A stretch of DNA of 9,278 bases, taken from positions 1-9,278 of the forward strand of contig JAGVIF010000537.1 of the NCBI GenBank assembly GCA_020056205.1, read 5' to 3'. Position numbers and translations under genes: made by a program. Of the stretch, positions 1 to 6,230 are shown one piece after another. Below the pieces are notes generated by a model that saw nothing but the letters and a program-made list of their open reading frames with translations, was not told where the DNA came from and did not search any database. The stretch comes from Lentisphaeria bacterium (lineage in GTDB: Bacteria > Verrucomicrobiota > Lentisphaeria > Victivallales > GWF2-50-93). Within the stretch, counting starts at the first letter, position 1; every line of letters begins with the position of its first letter.

Positions 1-100
1 CAAGACCGCCGCGGGTATTGCCCCTGCCAGAAATACTTGCGAGCCCTCCGATGGCATCTGCAACGGCGCGGTTTATGACTTTTGCAACTGGCTCTTATAA

Positions 101-257
101 TATGCATGGTATAAGTTCAGTAAACCCCGCCCTTATTACTGAACTTATACATGTAAATATTCACCGAAAGGACCTGTCTGCGCGCCTGCCTGAGCGAGAA
201 CGCTCGCAGTCAGGCGGACACGCACAGGCGGAGTTCGGTGAATATTTACTATGCATG
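101..257. repeat. Fold-back (MITE-like) element with two abutting hairpins
   Basis: Two hairpins lie back to back. The first has a perfect 15-bp stem (109-123 with 136-150) and a 12-base loop. The second has a perfect 16-bp outer stem (153-168 with 234-249) enclosing a 59-base palindromic repeat. The pair is bracketed by direct copies of TATGCATG at 101-108 and 250-257, and a related TATACATG lies at the junction (146-153). The ends are loosely inverted (GTATAAGTTCA at the left, GTAAATATTCA reading in from the right). The geometry suggests a small non-autonomous mobile element with an 8-bp target duplication. Because the bracketing octamer is itself mostly palindromic, it could instead be part of the stems. 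There is no coding capacity. Confidence 0.55.
173..231. repeat. Long (59-bp) copy of the CCTGTCTGCG...CGCACAGGC repeat
   Basis: This is an imperfect palindrome. The outer arms CCTGTCTGCG and CGCACAGGCGG surround an inner hairpin whose tip is GCGAG-AACG-CTCGC (a 5-bp stem with a 4-base loop), further stabilised by CCTGA pairing with TCAGG. It differs from the copy at 560-618 at one base (position 230). It forms the core of the second hairpin of the fold-back element. Confidence 0.85.
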
Positions 258-477
258 TCCCGATAAGTAATATTGTTCCGGAACGAGCTTTGTCCATCTG
301 TTCCGACCGTAAAAAACAACAAAGAATTCAATGCCTACCGCCTTTTGCCTGAAAGGATGGACTCGATTTTGTGTGAAGGAGGCGTGGATTCCGAAGTTGC
401 CGCCACCATTTTCCGGTTGACCGGCTACTTCTGAGAGCATTGCTATCAGGTTAAGGATATTTAAACTTAATATCCAA

Positions 478-502
478 CCTGTCTGCGTGTACGCACAGGC
501 AG
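478..502. repeat. Short (25-bp) copy of the CCTGTCTGCG...CGCACAGGCAG repeat
   Basis: This is a compact palindrome. CCTG pairs with CAGG and TGCGT pairs with ACGCA, with a two-base bulge and a two-base centre. The flank TCCAA before the repeat is shared with the copy at 560-618, and CAGGCAGAT at the right end is shared with the copies at 560-618 and 2019-2044. It lacks the inner hairpin of the 59-bp form. Confidence 0.8.
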
Positions 503-559
503 ATAACGAACACGGAATATCCAATGTCCAAGTTAAGATTTCCCGGAAATGAATTCCAA

Positions 560-618
560 CCTGTCTGCGCGCCTGCCTGAGCGAGAACGCTCGCAGTCAG
601 GCGGACACGCACAGGCAG
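560..618. repeat. Long (59-bp) copy of the CCTGTCTGCG...CGCACAGGCAG repeat
   Basis: It is identical to the copy at 173-231 at 58 of 59 positions but sits in unrelated flanking sequence, with no 16-bp outer stem. This shows that the 59-base unit is a module independent of the fold-back element at 101-257. Confidence 0.85.
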
Positions 619-842
619 ATGGAAATCGGATGATTGAGGGATTGAAAAATAAATAAACCCCGGAATTTTTGACTTCCACAATCGGGACGATTATGTTACT
701 TCAAAAAAATACAGGCCAGAAAATACATAAGCCAGAGGCTTGTGCTACTTCCTATAAATAATCAAGGAAAACCTGATAAACAAAAGATAGGCCGAACCGG
801 TAAATCACTGGTACGGTCATCATAAACCGTTAGCCCGGCAAG

Positions 843-1856
843 ATGAAGAAAGAATCGCCCGGTTTCTTTAGTCTCTTCCCCCGACCGCAGGGGTTGCTCA
901 CGGCTGCCGGTGTTGTTACGTGCGCGGCGACCTTGTTCGGCTTCCTTGGGCGGTTCTCATGGTTTCTGGACCTGTTCTCCCATTTTCGAGTTCAGTACCT
1001 GATCGGCCTGGCCATCCTTGGCGCACTCCTCCTGGTGATGCGCCGCCGCAAGACGGCCATCATGTTTCTGGGGTTCGCGTGCGTGAACCTCTTGCTTATA
1101 CTTCCGCTGTATTTCGGCGGCCGGAATACATTGCCGCAGGGCGGTCACAACACCCTGCGGGCAATGTTGCTCAACGTAAACACACGTCTTGGGGATTCTG
1201 AACGGGTTAAGCGAGTCATCCGTGACGCTGATCCTGACATTCTTGTGCTGGAAGAAATCAGTTCTCAATGGATGGCAGACCTGGCATGGCTCACAAATTC
1301 ACACCCGTATTGCCTTACGCAGCCAAGGGAGGACAACTTCGGGATAGGTCTTTTCAGCAAGTTCCCGCTTGCTGAGAGCGTGGTTGCTTACATTGGAAGT
1401 GCGGAAGTTCCCTCCATTCTGGCAACCATCAATACGGGGCAGACAAACCTGCGTGTTATCGCAACCCATCCGCTCCCACCCGTCGGTCGCGGCTACTCGC
1501 GGTGGCGGAACGAGCAACTTGACCAACTACCGGAACATGTCCAGTCGTCTTTGCCGTTAATTCTACTTGGCGACCTCAACATATCCCCGTGGAGCTACCA
1601 CTTCCGGAGACTCCTGAAGCGCACCGAACTTCGGGACAGTTCGCAGGGATACGGAGTCCAGCCAACTTGGCCAAACTACAACCCTCTGCTCCGCATCCCG
1701 ATTGACCACTGCCTTCACTCGATGCACATTGTCATCATAGACAGGAGTATCGGACCAGACGTATCGTCAGATCACTACCCTGTGATTATTGACTTTGCGA
1801 TAACGGATGAATCAACGGAAAAGGTACCAACAAGACAAATCCAGCGTACGCGCTAA
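843..1856 (+). CDS. Membrane-anchored endonuclease/exonuclease/phosphatase family protein
   Basis: This is a 337-residue protein with an N-terminal membrane part and a C-terminal metal-dependent hydrolase domain of the DNase I-like (EEP) superfamily, in the style of YafD-like proteins. Three hydrophobic helices lie at about residues 17-36, 50-66 and 70-90, with the basic run RRRK between the second and third. The EEP domain starts near residue 105 and carries the expected motif series: LNVN (Asn111/Asn113), VLEE (Glu137), THP (His209), GDLN (Asp244, Asn246), IDH (Asp288, His289) and SDH (Asp310, His311). The active site therefore looks intact. The substrate (nucleic acid, phosphoinositide-like or other phosphodiester) cannot be inferred. 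The ATG at 843 lacks a clear Shine-Dalgarno sequence. The gene stands alone between repeat-rich gaps and has fewer A tracts than the genes downstream, which hints at separate origin. Family assignment is firm; function is not. Confidence 0.9.
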   Translation: MKKESPGFFSLFPRPQGLLTAAGVVTCAATLFGFLGRFSWFLDLFSHFRVQYLIGLAILGALLLVMRRRKTAIMFLGFACVNLLLILPLYFGGRNTLPQGGHNTLRAMLLNVNTRLGDSERVKRVIRDADPDILVLEEISSQWMADLAWLTNSHPYCLTQPREDNFGIGLFSKFPLAESVVAYIGSAEVPSILATINTGQTNLRVIATHPLPPVGRGYSRWRNEQLDQLPEHVQSSLPLILLGDLNISPWSYHFRRLLKRTELRDSSQGYGVQPTWPNYNPLLRIPIDHCLHSMHIVIIDRSIGPDVSSDHYPVIIDFAITDESTEKVPTRQIQRTR

Positions 1857-1949
1857 ACCGCGCCGCCGATTCGCGACGTTAAATTATGATAAAACATACT
1901 GATGGCTATTGATTCGGAAAAACGGACATACTTCAGTGAATAAAGAATT

Positions 1950-1962
1950 TGCGAAAATCGCA
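1950..1962. repeat. 13-bp palindrome, variant TGCGAAAATCGCA
   Basis: This is a one-base variant of the iterated TGCGAAATTCGCA palindrome. It is the exact reverse complement of the copy at 4999-5011 in der and the only one of the six copies outside a gene. Confidence 0.7.
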
Positions 1963-2018
1963 ACACCTTGGAGATAACAATCATAAGAGCCAATTGCAAA
2001 ACTCAAACCCGATGCCGA

Positions 2019-2044
2019 CCTGTCTGCGTGCCACGCACAGGCAG
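2019..2044. repeat. Short (26-bp) copy of the CCTGTCTGCG...CGCACAGGCAG repeat
   Basis: Arms CCTGTCTGCGTG and CACGCACAGGCAG flank a two-base centre. The copy at 478-502 differs only at the centre and by one base in length. It lies between convergent genes and ends with the shared GCAGAT flank. Confidence 0.8.
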
Positions 2045-2149
2045 ATGAAGGAGATTATGAAATTCAGAGGAGCCGCAAAACCGGAGGCATACCCGAGAAG
2101 GCGCCGATCGATATCGCGCCACGAAACAGGATCCCGTTCTCAATAGACT

Positions 2150-2944
2150 TTACCTCGAAGCGCCGGAGGCATTCGGGTCAAAGATGCGTCCAAGCAGTTC
2201 GGACTTTATAAAAGAATTTGTTGCCAAGAGTCCGTCTTGGGGATAATTCTTTTTCCCGTAAAAATCTGAAACCTCTCCTCCGGCCTCCTCAACGAGCAAT
2301 ACGCCCGCGCAGATATCGTAATCCATCAGATTCATCTCCCAAAATCCTTCAAGCCTGCCGCATGCCACATAGGAAAGGTCTATGGCGGCTGAGCCGTATC
2401 TTCTTATTCCTCTGATTTGCGGGACAATCTCGGAAAAATATTTTAGATTGTTGTCCTTGAGTCCGGCGCGCACGCAGGTAAAACCGGTGGACAGCACCGA
2501 CTCAATCAATTTTTTTCTGGTTGAGACGGATATCCGCCTGCCGTTCAGAAAGGCGCCGGATTTTTTTTCAGCGCTGAAAATTTCCCTGAAAACCGGCGCA
2601 TTAACGACTCCGGCCACAATCTCTCCCCTGTATTTCAAACCTATTGACACGGAATAAAATGGCTGCCCGTGAAGATAGGATGTCGTTCCATCAATAGGGT
2701 CAATCACCCACAGATAATCTGAATTCAAATTTCTTTTGCCTCCCTCCTCGCCGTAAATGCCGTGTTCAGGATACTTTTTAAATATTTTTTCAACTATAAA
2801 AGATTCAACGGCGCGGTCGGCCTCCGAAACAAGATCCTTTTCGTTCTTGTAATCTATCAGGAGTTTTTCGTTCTTCATGCTCTCCGCGAGAGCGCCGGCG
2901 GCGCTGGCAATATCCACGATAAAATCTATTGGAGGATGTTTCAT
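2150..2944 (-). CDS. Inositol monophosphatase family protein
   Basis: This is a 264-residue member of the inositol monophosphatase (IMPase/SuhB) superfamily of Mg-dependent, Li-sensitive sugar-phosphate phosphatases, at the usual family length. The metal-site motifs are present: GEEGG (Glu66/Glu67), the signature DPIDGTT (Asp82, Asp85, Gly86, Thr87) inside WVIDPIDGTTSYLHG, and the C-terminal Asp210 in MDYDICAG followed by EEAGG. The family's usual Trp before that Asp is Tyr here. The substrate could be inositol phosphate or another small phosphate ester such as 3'-phosphoadenosine 5'-phosphate, and the sequence alone does not decide. The start codon overlaps the stop of the upstream recombinase gene in an ATGA arrangement, with GAGG at 2953-2956 about 8 bases upstream as ribosome binding site, so the two are very likely cotranscribed and coupled. 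Confidence 0.92.
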   Translation of the reverse strand: MKHPPIDFIVDIASAAGALAESMKNEKLLIDYKNEKDLVSEADRAVESFIVEKIFKKYPEHGIYGEEGGKRNLNSDYLWVIDPIDGTTSYLHGQPFYSVSIGLKYRGEIVAGVVNAPVFREIFSAEKKSGAFLNGRRISVSTRKKLIESVLSTGFTCVRAGLKDNNLKYFSEIVPQIRGIRRYGSAAIDLSYVACGRLEGFWEMNLMDYDICAGVLLVEEAGGEVSDFYGKKNYPQDGLLATNSFIKSELLGRIFDPNASGASR

Positions 2945-3906
2945 TTCGCAGACCTCGGATGAGCCTTTTTATAGGCGGTTTTAAGGCGTTCCGCGCTGAT
3001 ATGAGTGTAAATCTGCGTCGTGCTCAGGCTCGCGTGCCCGAGCATTTCCTGAACGCTCCGAAGGTCGGCTCCGGCGTCAAGCATGTGAGTGGCGAAGGAA
3101 TGTCTAAGCTTGTGCGGTGTCATGTCGCGCGGGAGTCCGGCAAGCGAAAGATAGCTCTTGAAATATCTCTGGAATGAACGCGGGGTAAGCTGTCCGCCTG
3201 ACTTGTTGAGAAAGAGCGGGGCATTCATCCCCCCTTTTCCGAAAAAAGAATTTCTCGCCGAAATATAATTTTTCAACGCCGCGACTGCGGGCCTGCCAAG
3301 CCCCGCTATTCTCTCTTTTTTCCCTTTTCCGCGAACCTTCATTACGTCTCCGATAAGGTCTATGCTTGAAAATTTCAATGACAACGCCTCGTTTATTCTG
3401 AGCCCGCCGCTGTATATGGTTTCAAGTATGGCGATATCCCGCAGTTTTGCGAAATTCGCAAATGCGGGGTCTTTGTCTTCGCCTTCGCCGCCGCCCCTGC
3501 TCCAGTAGGCAGATGGCGCCGTCATTAACGCTTCTATCTGTTGCGCGGACATATATTTCGGCAGTTTTTTGTCCCTTTTTGGTGTTGCGAGCCCGGCGAA
3601 TGGATTTTTACGGACGGCATTTTCTCTCAGGAGAAATCTGTAAAAGGCGCGCAGCGCGGATATTTTGCGCATGACGGATATTTTGGATATTTGTTTTTTT
3701 TGGAGGTCGGAAAGAAAGAGGCGCGCGCCTATTAAATCCGCCGAATCCCATAAAATTTCATCATCGCGGGAAGGGTCTTTGGAAAATGCGAAATTCGCAA
3801 ATTGTCTTATATCCAGGCAGTAGCCGGAAACCGTATGGATTGACGCATTCCTCTCGCTCTCAAGATAAGATATAAACAATGCGAGTTTTTTATCAGATAT
3901 GTTCAT
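2941..3906 (-). CDS. xerC: Tyrosine recombinase, XerC/XerD family
   Basis: This is a site-specific tyrosine recombinase of the Xer type, which in bacteria resolves chromosome dimers at dif. With the ATG at 3906 it has 321 residues. An N-terminal SAM-like core-binding domain (about residues 5-100) precedes the catalytic domain. The catalytic set is complete: Arg170 (SGGLRINE), Lys194 (RGKGKKER), His265 and Arg268 (PHKLRHSFATH), His291 (LGHAS) and nucleophile Tyr300 (TQIYTHI). The ending AHPRSAK favours XerC, but XerC and XerD are hard to separate without a tree. Roughly 15 more residues than usual lie before LRDIAIL (residues 132-153). That segment ends with FANFA encoded by a 13-base palindrome, and another FANFA at residues 36-40 is encoded the same way. 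An in-frame TTG at 3927 would add seven residues and has AAGGGA just upstream; neither start is decisive. It leads a two-gene unit with the phosphatase. Confidence 0.9.
   Translation of the reverse strand: MNISDKKLALFISYLESERNASIHTVSGYCLDIRQFANFAFSKDPSRDDEILWDSADLIGARLFLSDLQKKQISKISVMRKISALRAFYRFLLRENAVRKNPFAGLATPKRDKKLPKYMSAQQIEALMTAPSAYWSRGGGEGEDKDPAFANFAKLRDIAILETIYSGGLRINEALSLKFSSIDLIGDVMKVRGKGKKERIAGLGRPAVAALKNYISARNSFFGKGGMNAPLFLNKSGGQLTPRSFQRYFKSYLSLAGLPRDMTPHKLRHSFATHMLDAGADLRSVQEMLGHASLSTTQIYTHISAERLKTAYKKAHPRSAK
3448..3460. repeat. 13-bp palindrome TGCGAAATTCGCA inside xer
   Basis: Exact copy. On the coding (minus) strand it is read as Ala-Asn-Phe-Ala within FANFA, at the end of a segment absent from typical Xer proteins. 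Confidence 0.8.
3787..3799. repeat. 13-bp palindrome TGCGAAATTCGCA inside xer (second copy)
   Basis: Exact copy, again read as FANFA on the minus strand. Identity with the batD copy extends over 23 bases (3781-3803 equals 8907-8929). Confidence 0.8.
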
Positions 3907-4003
3907 GATTTCGCATTTTTTTAACAATTCTTCCCTTGAAATATCTCCTCTTCCCTGTTACCTTTTCAATTTTAAAAGGAAAACCAAAAATTCAGAGATG
4001 CAT

Positions 4004-4576
4004 ATGAAAATAACCTGCTTACTGTCGAGTCCAAGAAAAAACGGGAACAGCTCGTATCTTGCAAAAAGAATTTGCGAGAAGGCTTCCGCGCAAGGCTCCA
4101 AAGTCCAATACTTTAACCTGAACACGCTCAATTACAAAGGCTGTCAGGCGTGCATGGCCTGCAAGAGCGGCAGTGAAAAATGCGTCATGCCGGACGATTT
4201 GACGGATGTCCTTGATTCTGTGGCTGAAGCTGATCTGCTTGTGCTGGCAACGCCGGTTTATTTCGGCGATGTCAGCGCCCAACTGAAGGCTTTTATTGAC
4301 AGGACATTTTCCTATCTCGTGCCTGATTTCTACTTCAGCGACACTAAAAGCCGCCTCAAGCCCGGCAAAAAGCTTGTCTTTGTTTTAACGCAGGGACATG
4401 AAGACAAAAACTCTTTCGCCGACATATTCCCGCGCTATGAATTTTTCTTCGGCTGGTACGGTTATTCCCAATGCATGGAACTCAGGGGAACAGGCCTCCT
4501 TGATGAAAAAGATGTTCTTCTGAAAAAAAATATTCTCAAGGAAGCCGATGAGATCGCCGAAAAAATACTTTCTTAG
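4004..4576 (+). CDS. Flavodoxin-fold NAD(P)H-dependent reductase, iron-sulfur flavoprotein-like
   Basis: This 190-residue protein belongs to the NADPH-dependent FMN reductase / iron-sulfur flavoprotein group. The FMN phosphate-binding loop is SSPRKNGNSS (residues 8-17), and a second flavin-side loop reads ATPVYFGDV (82-90), which is typical of the family. Four cysteines, Cys47, Cys50, Cys53 and Cys60 (GCQACMACK...C), form the compact cluster seen in Isf-type proteins. They could bind a 4Fe-4S cluster or serve a redox role; I infer this and cannot prove it. The product is probably cytosolic and fits an anaerobic electron-transfer or detoxification role with unknown partners. Two ATGs are close (3998 and 4004). 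The second gives the standard start MKITCLLSSPR, with GAG six bases upstream. The stop lies 3 bases before der, so the two are probably cotranscribed. Confidence 0.88.
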   Translation: MKITCLLSSPRKNGNSSYLAKRICEKASAQGSKVQYFNLNTLNYKGCQACMACKSGSEKCVMPDDLTDVLDSVAEADLLVLATPVYFGDVSAQLKAFIDRTFSYLVPDFYFSDTKSRLKPGKKLVFVLTQGHEDKNSFADIFPRYEFFFGWYGYSQCMELRGTGLLDEKDVLLKKNILKEADEIAEKILS

Positions 4577-4579
4577 TTT

Positions 4580-5932
4580 ATGAACGAGCAAAACAATTCC
4601 GCTCCGTCAATCGCTATCGTAGGCAGACCTAATGTGGGGAAGTCCTCTTTATTCAACGCGTTTTTGAAGCGGCGCGTGGCAATTGTCCACAGCCAAAGCG
4701 GTGTAACTCGGGACAGAATCGCCGCTGTTTGCGAATTTCGCAACAAAAAATTCCAGTTGTTTGACACTGGCGGCCTCTCGCTCTACGAGGGAGAGTCCAC
4801 ATCAAAAGAGGAGTGGGCGGGGGAAATTAAAAAGCAGGTAGAGGTCGCGATAGAATCCGCTAAAAAAATAATTTTTGTAGTGGAAGCCGGAAACCTTACT
4901 CCTCTTGATATCGACATAGCATCAAAATTGAGAGTGTCCGGCAAGGAAATTTTTCTGGCGATAAACAAATCCGACAACGATGCGGCCATCTCCAAATCTG
5001 CGATTTTCGCAAAACTCGGTTTTGAAAAAGTATTTCACGTCTCGTGCGTTCACAACGCCGGAATAAGCGACCTCGCCGCCTCTGTCACATCTGATTTTCC
5101 GGTGTGGAAAGAAGATTCGCTCCCACCTCTCAAAATCGCGGTTGTGGGCAGGCCTAACGTCGGAAAATCATCGCTCGTCAACAGTTTTCTTCGCGAAGAA
5201 CGGGTGATTGTAAGCCATCTACCCGGAACCACGCGGGACGCCATCGAATGCCGCAAGAGAATTGAAATCGGAGGCGAAACTATAGATGTCGCGTTCGTTG
5301 ACACCGCCGGACTCAGGCAAAAAAGAAAAGCCGACACCGCTGTCGAATTTTTCAGCATCGAGAGAACGGAAAAGGCCATAAAGGCGTCTGATGTGTTAAT
5401 CCTTGTCCTTGAAGGCTTTATTGATGGGGCAAGCGCGCAGGACAGGAAAATCGCGAACCTCGCGAGGGAATCCGGACGCGGCGTAATCATTGCCGTGAAC
5501 AAGTGGGATCTCTGCAAGGGAATAAGCCGGCACGAGTGCACAGCGCGCATCCGCGCGACGCTCCCCTTTCTGAATTACGCGCCTATTGTCATGACCTCAT
5601 CCAAAAACGGCGATGGCATCAATGCTCTTTTCAGCGCCCTTCTCGAACTGCGCTCGACGCTCGCCTTCAAGCCCCCTACCCCGATTGTGAACAGGGTTCT
5701 CGAAGAAGCCTTTAACGTATGCCCTCCACCGTCCTCCGGCAGAAGTTCTTTCAAGATTTATTACGCAACATATCTCGGAGGGGTTCCCCCCCAGTTCCTG
5801 CTTTTTTGCAATAATTCAACGCTATGCCCGACGCACTATCTGAAATATCTCGAAAACTGTCTCAGGAAAAAATTCGTTTTCGCCGGATATCCTCTCTCTT
5901 TTCAACTCAGGGCAAAGAAAAAAAACCGCTGA
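4580..5932 (+). CDS. der: Ribosome biogenesis GTPase Der (EngA)
   Basis: Der is the tandem-GTPase assembly factor of the 50S ribosomal subunit. The 450-residue protein has the family's usual length and architecture. GTPase domain 1 has GRPNVGKS (15-22), Thr43 in GVTRDR, DTGG (62-65) and NKSD (129-132). GTPase domain 2 has GRPNVGKS (190-197), PGTTRD (215-220), DTAGLRQKRK (241-250) and NKWD (307-310). The C-terminal KH-like domain runs from about residue 365 (KIYYATYLGGVPP, then YLKYLENCLRKKF). All nucleotide-binding motifs are intact. The gene begins 3 bases after the flavoprotein stop and has no obvious ribosome binding site of its own, so translation may be coupled. Two copies of the iterated palindrome fall in its first GTPase domain (4730-4742 and 4999-5011) without breaking the frame. 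Confidence 0.97.
   Translation: MNEQNNSAPSIAIVGRPNVGKSSLFNAFLKRRVAIVHSQSGVTRDRIAAVCEFRNKKFQLFDTGGLSLYEGESTSKEEWAGEIKKQVEVAIESAKKIIFVVEAGNLTPLDIDIASKLRVSGKEIFLAINKSDNDAAISKSAIFAKLGFEKVFHVSCVHNAGISDLAASVTSDFPVWKEDSLPPLKIAVVGRPNVGKSSLVNSFLREERVIVSHLPGTTRDAIECRKRIEIGGETIDVAFVDTAGLRQKRKADTAVEFFSIERTEKAIKASDVLILVLEGFIDGASAQDRKIANLARESGRGVIIAVNKWDLCKGISRHECTARIRATLPFLNYAPIVMTSSKNGDGINALFSALLELRSTLAFKPPTPIVNRVLEEAFNVCPPPSSGRSSFKIYYATYLGGVPPQFLLFCNNSTLCPTHYLKYLENCLRKKFVFAGYPLSFQLRAKKKNR
4730..4742. repeat. 13-bp palindrome TGCGAATTTCGCA inside der
   Basis: This is the exact reverse complement of the xer and batD copies. It is read here in a different frame, as Cys-Glu-Phe-Arg (CEFRN, residues 51-55), so the conserved unit is the DNA rather than a peptide. 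Confidence 0.8.
4999..5011. repeat. 13-bp palindrome, variant TGCGATTTTCGCA inside der
   Basis: One base differs from the consensus and it is the reverse complement of the copy at 1950-1962. It is read as Ala-Ile-Phe-Ala (residues 141-144). Confidence 0.65.
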
Positions 5933-6230
5933 TTTATTGTTAGAATCGAAAAATATCTCACACGAAGGCACGAAGAACGCAAAGAAATTCAAAAATATTT
6001 TTGACAGGATTACAGCGGCCAATTGCAGGACTCATTGTTCAGTATTGGATACCTGATTCCGTGAAGGCATTCCCCGGCGGCGCAAATGCGAAGCAATAGT
6101 CTCGCGTCAATCGTAAATTATCGTTGACACGGCGCTATCGCGATCCGCGGAACTTTTTCAAAAAAAAACTGTCTGTATTGGAGTCGCTGATTGGCATTGG
6201 AATGATTGAAATAATGGGAGTTGTATAAGT
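5933..6230. other. Intergenic gap between der and the bat unit
   Basis: I see no gene here. The stretch 5957-5990, in the style of CACGAAGGCACGAAG followed by A-rich sequence, resembles low-information filler seen between genes in many environmental genomes (recognition from memory). AAAAATATTTTT at 5991-6002 is an AT palindrome. An inverted repeat lies at 6106-6128. A lone TTGACA (6124-6129) lacks a matching -10 box, so I do not call a promoter. No terminator for der is evident. Confidence 0.6.
6106..6128. promoter_or_regulatory. Operator-like inverted repeat upstream of the bat genes
   Basis: GTCAA (6106-6110) and TTGAC (6124-6128) bracket a 13-base AT-rich centre. The 23-base unit is an imperfect palindrome of the size bound by dimeric regulators. 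It lies about 100 bases before the batBC start and contains the only -35-like hexamer of the gap. Assignment rests on symmetry and position alone. Confidence 0.2.

Larger units (their letters stand above)
1..842. other. Gene-poor stretch with repeats
   Basis: I can support no gene here. Short open frames exist on both strands, but they run through hairpins and repeats, lack convincing ribosome binding sites, and match no family I recognise. The stretch holds a fold-back element at about 101-257, the long repeat copies at 173-231 and 560-618, and the short copy at 478-502. Other small structures are an inverted repeat (GGATATT 455-461 with AATATCC 469-475) and a 5-bp hairpin (AAGCC 729-733 with GGCTT 737-741). 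The part at about 258-450 reads fairly protein-like on the minus strand, but no start site or family supports calling it a gene. No promoter for the gene at 843 is evident. Confidence 0.6.
1857..2149. other. Gap between convergent genes, with repeats
   Basis: This gap lies between the 3' ends of the membrane nuclease gene and the phosphatase gene. It holds a variant 13-base palindrome (1950-1962), a short repeat copy (2019-2044) and a GC hairpin (GGCGC 2100-2104 with GCGCC 2116-2120). On the minus strand that hairpin lies just downstream of the phosphatase gene, but it lacks a T-run, so I do not call it a terminator. A 29-codon open frame (2057-2146) is preceded by AAGGAG, but with a spacer of only 3 bases. 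Confidence 0.6.

Noticed and set aside
109..150. Strong hairpin as a transcription terminator
   Set aside because: There is no T-run on either side, and the stem belongs to a larger two-hairpin element.
18..266. Open frame of 82 codons at the left edge
   Set aside because: It runs through both hairpins of the fold-back element and the 59-bp repeat, has no ribosome binding site, and its translation over the repeat is just the palindrome read as protein.
173..618. Repeats as a CRISPR array
   Set aside because: Copies are irregularly spaced, of two different lengths, and there are no uniform spacers or cas genes.
820..842. GTTAGCC just before the nuclease gene as an integron attC core site
   Set aside because: It does not fit GTTRRRY, no matching RYYYAAC partner with the expected stem lies upstream, and nothing after the gene forms a matching site. 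GTTAAAT near 1880 alone is not enough.
2100..2120. GC hairpin after the phosphatase gene as a terminator
   Set aside because: The stem is only 5 bp with an 11-base loop and no U-tract follows on the minus strand.
3961..3979. CCTTTT/AAAAGG inverted repeat between xer and the flavoprotein as an operator
   Set aside because: A 6-bp A/T-rich stem in an A/T-rich spacer is easily fortuitous, and AAAAGG may simply be a displaced ribosome binding site.
5050..5550. 166-codon minus-strand frame inside der
   Set aside because: It is antisense to the conserved second GTPase domain of Der, whose motifs are intact.
6124..6152. TTGACA as the -35 box of a bat promoter
   Set aside because: At 16-18 bases downstream the sequence is GC-rich, with nothing resembling TATAAT. 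TATAAG at 6224-6229 is too close to the start codon.
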